14,396 nt of DNA from Mobilitalea sp. (GTDB lineage Bacteria; Bacillota_A; Clostridia; Lachnospirales; Lachnospiraceae): the NCBI GenBank assembly GCA_029974875.1, contig JARKQP010000927.1, forward strand, positions 1 to 14,396, written 5' to 3'. A program made the position numbers and the translations under genes. Shown here one piece after another: positions 1 to 6,243 of the stretch (positions are counted from its first letter, which is position 1; the number at the start of each line of letters is the position of its first letter). The notes under the pieces were generated by a model. It was given only the letters and a program-made list of their open reading frames with translations, made no database searches and was not told where the DNA came from.

Positions 1-979
1 AGATCACCTTATTTTCAGCCGCTTTTTTAAGAACCGCTGCCTCCAGCCCGCTTTGCCTCAGCCACAGCATGTCCTCCATGGTATTCTTTGTACCGGGAAG
101 AATAATCATATCCGGATTCTTTAATTCCGATACGGAGCCCACATACCGCAGGGATACTCCCTTGATATTCTCGAGTATATTAAAATCTGTGAAATTCGAA
201 ATTTTTGGCAGCCGGATCACTACGATATCAATCAGCTCCACTTCCCTTTTCACATGGAAACGCTCCGTAAGGCTGTCCTCCTCTTCCACATCCAGGTACA
301 TATACGGGGTGACGCCCAGTACCGGCACCCCTGCCTTCTGCTCCAGCATGTCCACACCAGGATCCAGGATACTCTTATCCCCGCGGAACTTATTTATGAT
401 CAGACCCTTCACAAGGCTCTTTTCATCCTCTTCCAGAAGCTGCATGGTACCCAAAAGCTGTGCAAATACTCCTCCACGGTCGATATCTCCTACAATCAGC
501 ACTGGAGCATTGACCAGCTTGGCCATGCCCATGTTCACAATATCCTCCGCCTTCAGGTTAATCTCTGCCGGGCTTCCGGCACCCTCAATAACGATGATAT
601 CATATTCTTCCTCTAATTTATGGTATGCTTTCAGGATATCCGGAACCAATTCCTTTTTATATTTAAAATAGTCCCTGGCGTTCATATTTTCCCGGACCTC
701 ACCATTAACAATGACCTGTGCTCCCGTATCCGAGGTTGGTTTGAGTAAAATCGGATTCATCAGTACGGAGGGCTCTATTCCTGCTGCCTCCGCCTGCATA
801 ACCTGGGCTCTACCCATCTCCAGGCCTTCCTTTGTGATATAGGAATTCAAGGCCATATTCTGGGATTTAAAGGGCGCTACCTTATAACCGTCCTGGGCAA
901 AGATACGGCATAGGCCTGCCGTAATCAGACTTTTCCCCACATTTGACATAGTTCCCTGTATCATAATCACTTTTGCCAT
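1..979 (-). CDS. cobQ: Cobyric acid synthase, N-terminal part (runs off window)
   Basis: The reverse strand from 979 reads without a stop to the left edge, giving 326 residues of a protein that is usually about 500 long. It opens with [19 protein letters not shown], the P-loop of the CobQ/MinD-like amidotransferase family. Then come [11 protein letters not shown], a [13 protein letters not shown] segment and [11 protein letters not shown], all typical of CobQ/Cbi[12 protein letters not shown] near the edge marks the start of the glutamine amidotransferase domain, whose catalytic Cys and His lie outside. Known role: ATP- and glutamine-dependent amidation of four side chains of adenosylcobyrinic a,c-diamide to give adenosylcobyric acid. 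Its ATG overlaps the end of the upstream cobD-like gene by 13 bases, and its GGGAGG ribosome site lies inside that gene, so translation is probably coupled. The family is certain; the C-terminus cannot be judged. Confidence 0.96.
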   Translation of the reverse strand, partial: MAKVIMIQGTMSNVGKSLITAGLCRIFAQDGYKVAPFKSQNMALNSYITKEGLEMGRAQVMQAEAAGIEPSVLMNPILLKPTSDTGAQVIVNGEVRENMNARDYFKYKKELVPDILKAYHKLEEEYDIIVIEGAGSPAEINLKAEDIVNMGMAKLVNAPVLIVGDIDRGGVFAQLLGTMQLLEEDEKSLVKGLIINKFRGDKSILDPGVDMLEQKAGVPVLGVTPYMYLDVEEEDSLTERFHVKREVELIDIVVIRLPKISNFTDFNILENIKGVSLRYVGSVSELKNPDMIILPGTKNTMEDMLWLRQSGLEAAVLKKAAENKVI

Positions 980-2328
980 GAGCTAACTGCCTCCCCTAAT
1001 ATTTTAATCAACTGTAGATTTTCCTCATGCTTTTTCACCGCTATACGGTAATAGCCCGCTGCCAGACCGCGGTAATTGCTGCAGTCACGGATCAGTATGC
1101 CCCTCTCCAGGCAAAAGGAGGCTAACTCCAACGCCCCACGGAAAAAGATATAGTTTGCCTTAGATCCGTATACCTGAAAGCCTAATTTTATAAGCTCCCC
1201 TTCCAGATAATCTTTCTCCCGTTTGATTAACTCCAGCGAAGCAGCCACATATCCGGTCTCCTTCAAAGCCGCTACCCCTGCCAGCTGTGCCGGGATAGAG
1301 ACATTCCAGGGCTGTGATACCTCCTTCATCCGGCAAAGGAATTCCCTATTGGAGCAGATCCCGTAGCCAAGCCGGAGCCCGGGCATCGCGTATAATTTTG
1401 TGAAGGCCTTCAACAGCATTAAGTGTTTTGACGCCCCGATATTCTCCAGCACCGAATAGCTCCTGCCTCCTTCCACAAAATCCAGGAAGCATTCATCCAC
1501 AAGCAGCCAGATGGAAAGGGCTTCACATTTTCGGATGATCTGATCCATCAGATTTTTCCCTATTAGGCCGCCTGTTGGATTACCCGGATTACATAGGAAA
1601 ATGATATCGGTTTCCTCCGTAATGGCATTAAGGAAATCCTCCTGCAGCAAAAATCCCTCTTCTTCCTTCAATAAAAAATATTCCAGCTCACAATCCACAA
1701 CACCTAAAGCCTTTTCATACTCATAAAAGGATGGCACCGGAAGCAAAGCCTTCCTTGGCTTCAATGCCAGAACCAGGGAATAGATAATATCCGCCGCCCC
1801 ATTTCCACAGATAATCTGCTCCATGGGAACCTTTGCAAACTGGGCTATCGCCTTTCGAAGCTCCCTGCATTCCACATCCGGATAGCTGGCAGAGAGCCTA
1901 ACTCCTTCACAGGCTGCCTCAGCGACACCCTCTGGTATGCCCATCAGATTGATGTTGGCAGAAAAGTCTATAAGGGCTTCCCTTTGATAAATATCTCCTC
2001 CATGCTTATGCCCGTACTCATATCCGAACTTACTTTCATGGTTACTTCCGTGCTCATATCCGTACTTATTTTCATGGTTATTTCTGTGCTCATATCCGTA
2101 CTTATTTTCATGGTTATTTCCGTGCTCATATCCGTACTTATTTTCATGGTTATTTCCATGCTCATATTCATGCTTATGTTCATGCTTATGTTCACAATTA
2201 TGTTCATAATTATGAACATGCCTATAATCATGGGTATTTCCTTCATCGCATAAATCACCATGAAAATGCTGGCATGAACCCGGTTCTTCCTTTTGCTTAT
2301 CTATTCTGTTTCCTTCAACCTCATGCAT
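967..2328 (-). CDS. cobD: CobD-like threonine-phosphate decarboxylase with His-rich repeat extension
   Basis: A PLP-dependent fold-type I aminotransferase of the HisC/CobD family. In the core, NPGNPTG is at 247-253, DECFLDF starts at 278, the PLP lysine is K311 in [16 protein letters not shown], and the CobD-typical entry HGGDIY (109-114) leads to [10 protein letters not shown]. Known role: decarboxylation of L-threonine O-3-phosphate to (R)-1-aminopropan-2-ol O-phosphate, the substrate that CbiB attaches to cobyric acid. The neighbours cbiB and cobQ agree. Homologues normally begin just before HGGDIY. Here about 108 extra residues precede it. They hold 20 His between 21 and 109, four copies of a 12-residue unit like [12 protein letters not shown] (57-104), and CQHFHGDLC at 19-27, which is shared with the cobC-like product. 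There is no ATG between residue 1 and the core, and AGGA stands six bases before the ATG at 2328, so the extension is probably translated. Its function is unknown; metal binding is an inference. Confidence 0.92.
   Translation of the reverse strand: MHEVEGNRIDKQKEEPGSCQHFHGDLCDEGNTHDYRHVHNYEHNCEHKHEHKHEYEHGNNHENKYGYEHGNNHENKYGYEHRNNHENKYGYEHGSNHESKFGYEYGHKHGGDIYQREALIDFSANINLMGIPEGVAEAACEGVRLSASYPDVECRELRKAIAQFAKVPMEQIICGNGAADIIYSLVLALKPRKALLPVPSFYEYEKALGVVDCELEYFLLKEEEGFLLQEDFLNAITEETDIIFLCNPGNPTGGLIGKNLMDQIIRKCEALSIWLLVDECFLDFVEGGRSYSVLENIGASKHLMLLKAFTKLYAMPGLRLGYGICSNREFLCRMKEVSQPWNVSIPAQLAGVAALKETGYVAASLELIKREKDYLEGELIKLGFQVYGSKANYIFFRGALELASFCLERGILIRDCSNYRGLAAGYYRIAVKKHEENLQLIKILGEAVSSWQK
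1999..2214 (-). repeat. 12-bp / 36-bp coding minisatellite in cobD
   Basis: Read on the minus strand, a 12-base unit like CATGAACATAAG is repeated about 18 times in one phase. From 2160 down to 2017 it has a higher-order period of 36 bases (three variant 12-mers), repeated four times with few differences. All periods are multiples of three, so the cobD frame stays open and every 12-mer encodes four residues, usually including His. The unit resembles the CATGGACATAAG string at the 3' end of the interspersed palindromic element found before the cobC-like and short cobU genes. The array may therefore have grown from that arm. Confidence 0.93.
2217..2290 (-). repeat. Interspersed palindromic element, copy A (cobD start)
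   Basis: First of three related elements of about 75 bases in this operon. On the minus strand it has a purine tract, then GGTTCATGCC (2271-2280), an inner stem GCAT (2266-2269) with ATGC (2248-2251), and a closing GGCATG (2217-2222). Copies B and C have GCAC with GTGC or GTG at the inner stem, so here both strands of the pair have changed together. The copy lies inside the cobD reading frame and encodes CQHFHGDLC. Immediately 3' is a perfect 16-base palindrome (2202-2217), then the 12-bp array. Confidence 0.7.
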
Positions 2329-2364
2329 CTCTTATCCTGTTCCCCTTCCTGTCCTTTTCTTAGC

Positions 2365-2395
2365 ATTATAGGAAGCAAATACGGCATCCTATAAT
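2365..2395 (-). other. Hairpin between cbiB and cobD
   Basis: ATTATAGGA (2365-2373) and TCCTATAAT (2387-2395) form a perfect 9-bp inverted repeat around a 13-base loop in the 111-base gap between cbiB and cobD. No T tract follows on the minus strand, so it is not an intrinsic terminator. It could be an mRNA processing or stability hairpin inside the operon transcript. The rest of this gap holds only the ribosome site of cobD. Confidence 0.55.
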
Positions 2396-2439
2396 CAATA
2401 TCCCCCTTAGGTTACACTTCGTACGATGTAAAGAAACCC

Positions 2440-3420
2440 TTATGAGAAGCTAAAAAGCAAAAATAACACCAGAAGCTTAATACCCCCGCAAAAAAGCAGG
2501 CCAAGCGTTGCAGTATAATAGAGCAGCTCATTTGCCCTTTTGATATCAGCCACGGTAGCTGGCCTGATATTATCACCAATCGTCTTCTTCTGATATAGCT
2601 TCCCAAAATAATAAGCATCCCCAGCAAGCTGAATCTCCAGGGCTCCTGCGGTGACCGCCTCGGTATGGGCGGAATTAGGGCTTGCATGGTTGAACCGGTC
2701 CCTGCGGTAGACCCTCCAGGCCTTCTTCGCGGGGAGTCCCTTAATTGCCGCTGCCCCTATCATAAGATAGGCGGACAGCCTTGCCGGAATGTAATTTAAC
2801 AGATCATCCAGCTTGGCGGCAGCCCTGCCAAAATAGAGATACTTGTCATTTTTGTAGCCTACCATGGAATCCATGGTGTTCACCGCTTTATAAAAGAAAC
2901 CAAGCACCGGCCCACCAATTGCCATATAGAAAATAGGGGCAATGCTGCCGTCTGAAGTATTCTCAGCCACCGTTTCTACCGCCGCTTTAATGATCCCTTC
3001 CTGTGTAAGTGCCTCAGTATCCCTTCCTACAATCATGGACACCGCCCTTCTCCCACCTTCCAGGTCACCTGCTTCTAATGCATCATGGACCTTCATGCTC
3101 TCCACCTTTAAGGCTTTTGTGGCTAGCAGCTGATAGCACATGACCGCCTCCAGGAGAACTCCTGCATATATATTCCAACGAAATACAAGGACTAAAAGTG
3201 CTGCCGGTATTCCTGCCGACAGGATAACCACAGCCAGGACAAGCAGAATTCCCGCCACAAGCTCCCCCTGCTTCGTTCCCCGAAATATTTTCCGCAGCAG
3301 CTTTTCCATCACTGTAATCAGACTTCCTATCCCACGGACAGGATGCCAAAGCCAATGGGGATCCCCAAAGCACAAATCCAGAAGGAAGCCTATGGTCAAG
3401 GCGATTAACGAATATTGCAT
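2440..3420 (-). CDS. cbiB: Adenosylcobinamide-phosphate synthase CbiB
   Basis: 326 residues, the usual length for the CbiB/CobD (Pseudomonas nomenclature) family of integral membrane proteins. GDPHWLWHPVR at 19-29 is the family hallmark. Further conserved stretches are VGRDTEAL, ETVAENTSDGSIAPIFY, GFFYKAVNTMDSMVGYKN, RRDRFNHASPNSAHTEA and an ALEIQLAGDAYYFG segment. Several hydrophobic spans, including a C-terminal one, fit a cytoplasmic-membrane enzyme. Known role: joins adenosylcobyric acid to aminopropanol (or its phosphate) to give adenosylcobinamide (phosphate). It lies between the cobC-like and cobD-like genes. The ATG at 3420 overlaps the end of the cobC-like gene by 16 bases, and its GGAGGGGAGG ribosome site is inside that gene's last codons, so the two are coupled. 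Confidence 0.96.
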   Translation of the reverse strand: MQYSLIALTIGFLLDLCFGDPHWLWHPVRGIGSLITVMEKLLRKIFRGTKQGELVAGILLVLAVVILSAGIPAALLVLVFRWNIYAGVLLEAVMCYQLLATKALKVESMKVHDALEAGDLEGGRRAVSMIVGRDTEALTQEGIIKAAVETVAENTSDGSIAPIFYMAIGGPVLGFFYKAVNTMDSMVGYKNDKYLYFGRAAAKLDDLLNYIPARLSAYLMIGAAAIKGLPAKKAWRVYRRDRFNHASPNSAHTEAVTAGALEIQLAGDAYYFGKLYQKKTIGDNIRPATVADIKRANELLYYTATLGLLFCGGIKLLVLFLLFSFS

Positions 3421-4259
3421 ATGTTGACCAGCCTCCCCTCCGGTGCTTTCTCTTCCTTCTCCGTTTCCATGTCCTCCCCTGTTTTCATGTCCTTCCCCGT
3501 TTCCATGTCCTTCCGTGTTTCTATTTCCTTCTTCGTTTCCATTTTCTTCTGTGCTTCTATTTCCTTCTGTATTTCTATTTCCTTTCCTGTCTCCATTACC
3601 TTCCTTGCCTCTATTCCCTTATCCTCCATCCTCTTCCACTCAGCCACATATCCATTACCATTTTCCGTATGCCAGTAATAATAATCCTGCTTTGGGTCTG
3701 CATATTGCTCCAGGATGCTCATGATTGTTCCCCCGTGGACCACCAAAGCCACAGCCTGATAGCCTGCTATAAGGCTATGGCTTATCACCCTTTGAAATTC
3801 CCCGGTACAACGCTTTTTAAAGTCCCAAACGGCCTCTCCTCCCGGAAATGGCAGCGTGCCTCCACTGTCAACCCATTCCTGATATTTCTCATTACCATCT
3901 AATTCCATATAGTTCTTGTTCTCAAATTCTCCAAAATCACATTCCCTAAAGTCCTCGCACACTACCGGGATAAGCTCAGGATAGACAAGCCTTGCCGTCT
4001 CCCTGCACCTGGTAAGCGGGCTGACAAAGACCGCCTCTGCCGGGGGAAACTTAACCTGATCCAAATCTGGGATTTCCTCCGGGCAGAGCCCTTCGTCCGT
4101 AACTCCTATATACCGTTTCAGCAGGTTTCCACTGGTTGGAAAATGCCGGAGCAAAATAATCTTAAGCATGCTTATGTCCATGCCCATCACTATGGGCATT
4201 GCCCTTTTACCGCACAAATCGCCATAAAAGTGCTGGCATGGACCCGATCCCCCTCTCAT
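3405..4259 (-). CDS. cobC: Alpha-ribazole phosphatase-like histidine phosphatase with repeat tail
   Basis: Histidine phosphatase superfamily. LRHFPTSGN places the phospho-accepting His at 39, PLTRCRETA gives Arg84, FRECDFGEFE gives Glu106 and VVHGGT gives His175. Known role of the CobC branch: removes the 5' phosphate from alpha-ribazole phosphate or adenosylcobalamin phosphate in nucleotide-loop assembly, which fits its position among cobU, cobS and cbiB. The core is residues 31 to about 210. The ATG at 4259 overlaps the stop of the short cobU gene as ATGA, but the family usually starts at Met31 (MLKIILLRHF). Residues 1-30 are encoded by copy B of the interspersed element and contain CQHFYGDLC. 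In-frame ATGs at 21, 25, 27 and 31 leave the true start open. Residues 222-269 are eight hexapeptides like METGKE/IETRKD, a charged, probably helical tail absent from the usual family. Specificity is inferred from context. Confidence 0.87.
   Translation of the reverse strand: MRGGSGPCQHFYGDLCGKRAMPIVMGMDISMLKIILLRHFPTSGNLLKRYIGVTDEGLCPEEIPDLDQVKFPPAEAVFVSPLTRCRETARLVYPELIPVVCEDFRECDFGEFENKNYMELDGNEKYQEWVDSGGTLPFPGGEAVWDFKKRCTGEFQRVISHSLIAGYQAVALVVHGGTIMSILEQYADPKQDYYYWHTENGNGYVAEWKRMEDKGIEARKVMETGKEIEIQKEIEAQKKMETKKEIETRKDMETGKDMKTGEDMETEKEEKAPEGRLVNICNIR
3453..3596 (-). repeat. 18-bp coding minisatellite in cobC tail
   Basis: Eight tandem 18-base units on the minus strand, of the form ATGGAAACGGGGAAGGAC, encode hexapeptides METGKE, IEIQKE, IEAQKK, METKKE, IETRKD, METGKD, MKTGED and METEKE. 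The strand is almost entirely purine apart from scattered pyrimidines. The period is a multiple of three and preserves the frame up to the overlap with cbiB. The unit is unrelated to the 12-bp array in cobD. Confidence 0.92.
4177..4259 (-). repeat. Interspersed palindromic element, copy B (cobC start)
   Basis: On the minus strand ATGAG and a GGGGG tract are followed by GTCCATGCC (4235-4243), inner stem GCAC (4230-4233) with GTGC (4212-4215), and the closing GGGCATGGAC (4177-4186), which is complementary to the first arm. An additional GCCCAT/ATGGGC hairpin sits in the 3' part. The element supplies the first 30 codons of the cobC-like frame. It aligns with copy C from the ATGAG upstream to the CATGGACATAA downstream. 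Confidence 0.72.
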
Positions 4260-4672
4260 TTATTGGTTTTATTTCTTTCAACCTTAATCACCATCCCAAC
4301 CCCGCAGATAACCCGGTGGACTTCCTCGGCAGCCGCCGCAAGCCGGCAACAAATTCTGCCTGTTATTTCCCGGTACTCCCGGTCATAGGGCTCCATCGGA
4401 ACAATACCGCAGCCCAATTCATCCACGATAATCACAACCTTTGGATTAGCTTCAAGAATTTCCTCCACCAGCATATTCACATCCTGCCCTTCCCGGAGCA
4501 TACGGTCGATCCAAAGATGAAAATGATGGATGATTGGTTTTCCCAAAAGCTCCTGCCGGCTGCAGGTAAGGCCGTCTACCGCAGCCTCCTTATTCAGACC
4601 TGTAATATCCAGTGCATAGTCAAGCTTTCCCTGGAATGCACCTCCACTAATCAGCCACATAATTATGTCCAT
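4256..4672 (-). CDS. Short CobU-like protein
   Basis: 138 residues, shorter than full CobU (about 175-180). The N-terminus WLISGGAFQGKLDYA resembles the CobU P-loop, but the residue after the invariant GK is Leu rather than Ser/Thr. VVIIVDELGCGIVPM and EYREITGRICCRLAAAAEEV match the C-terminal half of the CobU/CobP family (adenosylcobinamide kinase / adenosylcobinamide-phosphate guanylyltransferase). I recall similar short proteins in clostridial cob operons, usually annotated as CobU, with unclear activity. A full-length CobU lies two genes upstream, so this may be a paralogue with a narrower or accessory role. Starts are possible at 4672 (MDIIMW) or 4660 (MW). Neither has a strong ribosome site; both lie at the 3' end of element copy C. 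The stop overlaps the cobC ATG. Confidence 0.8.
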   Translation of the reverse strand: MDIIMWLISGGAFQGKLDYALDITGLNKEAAVDGLTCSRQELLGKPIIHHFHLWIDRMLREGQDVNMLVEEILEANPKVVIIVDELGCGIVPMEPYDREYREITGRICCRLAAAAEEVHRVICGVGMVIKVERNKTNK

Positions 4673-4735
4673 GCCCTTTACACATCACAATATTCCATGA
4701 AAGTGCCGACATGGACCATCCCCCCTTCGCTCATT
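4667..4735 (-). repeat. Interspersed palindromic element, copy C (short cobU start)
   Basis: On the minus strand a GAAGGGGGGAT tract is followed by GTCCATGTC (4708-4716), inner GCAC (4703-4706) with GTG (4686-4688), and the closing GGGCATGGAC (4667-4676). The outer stem pairs over nine bases with one G-T wobble. Unlike copies A and B, the frame that encodes the CRHFHG segment hits a TGA, so this copy is not a coding extension. Its last bases include the candidate ATG of the short cobU gene. Confidence 0.7.
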
Positions 4736-4743
4736 AATTTAAG

Positions 4744-4818
4744 TTACCGGTAGTCGCTTTTCAAACTTCCGATAAAAGGCGCTGCCTTACGCCGTCCATC
4801 ACGATTACAGAAAGGCAT
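4744..4818 (-). CDS. Possible 24-residue ORF in cobS / short cobU gap
   Basis: An ATG at 4818 preceded by AGGAAG opens a 24-codon frame ending in TAA. The peptide is basic, beginning MPFCNRDGRRKAAPF. The 182-base gap between cobS and the short cobU gene is otherwise occupied by element copy C and an 11-base tandem duplication (AATATTACAGG twice) just upstream of this ATG. I do not recognise the peptide and it may be a chance ORF. Confidence 0.2.
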   Translation of the reverse strand: MPFCNRDGRRKAAPFIGSLKSDYR

Positions 4819-4854
4819 TTTACTTCCTGTAATATTCCTGTAATATTATTTCTT

Positions 4855-5616
4855 TTAAACTTTTGCTCCAATTACCGCACAAATAATCATGGTGAGCTCA
4901 CATAATTGGAGGAAATAGCCTGCCAGATCTCCGGTAATCCCTCCAAATTCCTTTACTGCTACACGGTAATAATATAAAAACAGAAGCAGTACTGCTGCCA
5001 GACAAATAATACCGAGCTTCCAATCAATCAGGATTATTCCGCCAAATCCCAGCAGGATAAAGATAACCATGACAATACCCGTAAGCCGCTTATTGGCTCC
5101 TTCAGAAAAAGTAGCTGCCAATCCGCTGCTCTTTGCAAGGGGAAAGGTCACCACTGCCAGGCCGCTGAACGCCCTTGAAATAACAAAACCAATTGCAGCC
5201 ACCGGAAGGGTCTTTGGTGTTATCTCATACCAAAAGCCATAGGTTAGAAGCAGGCAGCCTATACAGGCAATGACCGCAAAAGCACCTGTATTAGGATCCT
5301 TTAAGATCTCCAGCTTCTTCTCCCTTGGCTGATAGGAGCAACGCGCATCCACCGTATCCATAAAGCCGTCCATATGAATACCCCCTGTAAGAAACAAGGG
5401 GAGTAAAATGATAATTATCGTATCAAAGACCCGGCTCATGTCCAGAACTTCCGATATCCTGCCCCAGAAATATACGGCTCCTCCCACAACTGCACCCACC
5501 AAGGGGAAAAAGCACATGGCATATCTCATATTCTCCTTTGACCATTCCACCCTTGGCATGGGTATCTTGGAATACATGGCAAAAGCAATGATTAAGCTGC
5601 TGAATATCCTCTTCAT
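4855..5616 (-). CDS. cobS: Adenosylcobinamide-GDP ribazoletransferase (cobalamin synthase)
   Basis: 253 residues, a normal length for CobS. The N-terminal segment FAMYSKIPMP is followed by several hydrophobic spans. The signature GGIHMDGFMDTVDA (His81, Asp83, Asp87) corresponds to the family's HxDGxxDxxD metal-binding motif, and CSYQPREKKLEILKDPNTGAFA is the conserved cytoplasmic loop. Known role: an integral membrane enzyme that joins adenosylcobinamide-GDP to alpha-ribazole (or its phosphate) to give adenosylcobalamin (phosphate). It follows cobU by 36 bases and has an AGGAGAGG ribosome site. It works directly after CobU and CobT, whose genes precede it. Confidence 0.96.
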   Translation of the reverse strand: MKRIFSSLIIAFAMYSKIPMPRVEWSKENMRYAMCFFPLVGAVVGGAVYFWGRISEVLDMSRVFDTIIIILLPLFLTGGIHMDGFMDTVDARCSYQPREKKLEILKDPNTGAFAVIACIGCLLLTYGFWYEITPKTLPVAAIGFVISRAFSGLAVVTFPLAKSSGLAATFSEGANKRLTGIVMVIFILLGFGGIILIDWKLGIICLAAVLLLFLYYYRVAVKEFGGITGDLAGYFLQLCELTMIICAVIGAKV

Positions 5617-5652
5617 ATATAGTAGGAACCTCTCCTTCTTTTTCGTTTCTCT

Positions 5653-6180
5653 CTATTTCCCTTGTACAATTACAGGAATACCATGTATCACCTCAATTAC
5701 TTGATCCGACTGGCGGCTGATCCTGCGGTTGATGTTCCCAAGTACCCTTAAGTATTCTTTCATTGTAGGCTCGTAATGCCCACCATCTTCAAATACATTA
5801 TTGGTAACTATGAATAAATTTTTTGCTTGTTCCATTAGTTTTTCTATTCCCCTAAGGATGGCTTCCTCCGTATGCTCTTTTGCACCTGTGTCGGAAAACA
5901 TCTCATTTGCCACCAGATTTGACATACATTCCAGCAGCACGGAGGTATTCTCCGGCAAAGCAACCTGCTCCAGCCCCACATAATGCTCCAGTGTCAGAAA
6001 GCCTTTGTTTTGACGCATGCTTTGGTGCCTCTGGATCTTTTGCAGGGTTTCCTTCCCGAAGGGCTGCATAGTTGCTATATAGAGTAAAGTACTCCCATCC
6101 TCCCTGCTCTGCTGCACAACTCTGTTTTCCGCATATTCTGATTTTCCGCTTCCACTTCCGCCAATAATTAATACTATCAT
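5653..6180 (-). CDS. cobU: Adenosylcobinamide kinase / guanylyltransferase
   Basis: 175 residues, full length for CobU. The P-loop GGSGSGKS is at 7-14, followed by YAENRV, a YIATMQPFGKE segment, a RHQSMR motif containing the His expected for the guanylylated intermediate, LLECMSNLVANEMF, and IVTNNVFEDGGHYEP with the conserved NEVG-like position varied to NNVF. Known role: phosphorylates adenosylcobinamide and transfers GMP to give adenosylcobinamide-GDP for CobS. It lies 63 bases downstream of cobT in the same operon. A second, shorter CobU-like gene follows cobS. Confidence 0.95.
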   Translation of the reverse strand: MIVLIIGGSGSGKSEYAENRVVQQSREDGSTLLYIATMQPFGKETLQKIQRHQSMRQNKGFLTLEHYVGLEQVALPENTSVLLECMSNLVANEMFSDTGAKEHTEEAILRGIEKLMEQAKNLFIVTNNVFEDGGHYEPTMKEYLRVLGNINRRISRQSDQVIEVIHGIPVIVQGK

Positions 6181-6243
6181 ATCTCTCCATTCCCGATCGC
6201 CAATACCTGTTCCAAGAATACATACAGGCTCTAGTCACCGCTG

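Noticed and set aside
69..671. Plus-strand ORF of 200 codons opposite the cobQ frame
   Set aside because: It is the antisense shadow of a clearly conserved cobQ sequence; its Ser/Ile-rich product matches no family I know and has no ribosome site.
1999..2214. CRISPR-like array
   Set aside because: The units are directly adjacent with no unique spacers, and the array is translated in frame with cobD.
1968..2261. Minus- and plus-strand ORFs (97 and 89 codons) across the cobD minisatellite
   Set aside because: A tandem repeat whose period is a multiple of three keeps any stop-free frame open. The Met/Ile-rich repeats [12 protein letters not shown] and [12 protein letters not shown] are by-products of the His-rich frame, which alone continues into a known enzyme.
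2311..2385. Short frame MPYLLPIMLRKGQE beginning near 2385 between cbiB and cobD
   Set aside because: It has no well-spaced ribosome site, overlaps the intergenic hairpin and the cobD start, and looks like a chance ORF.
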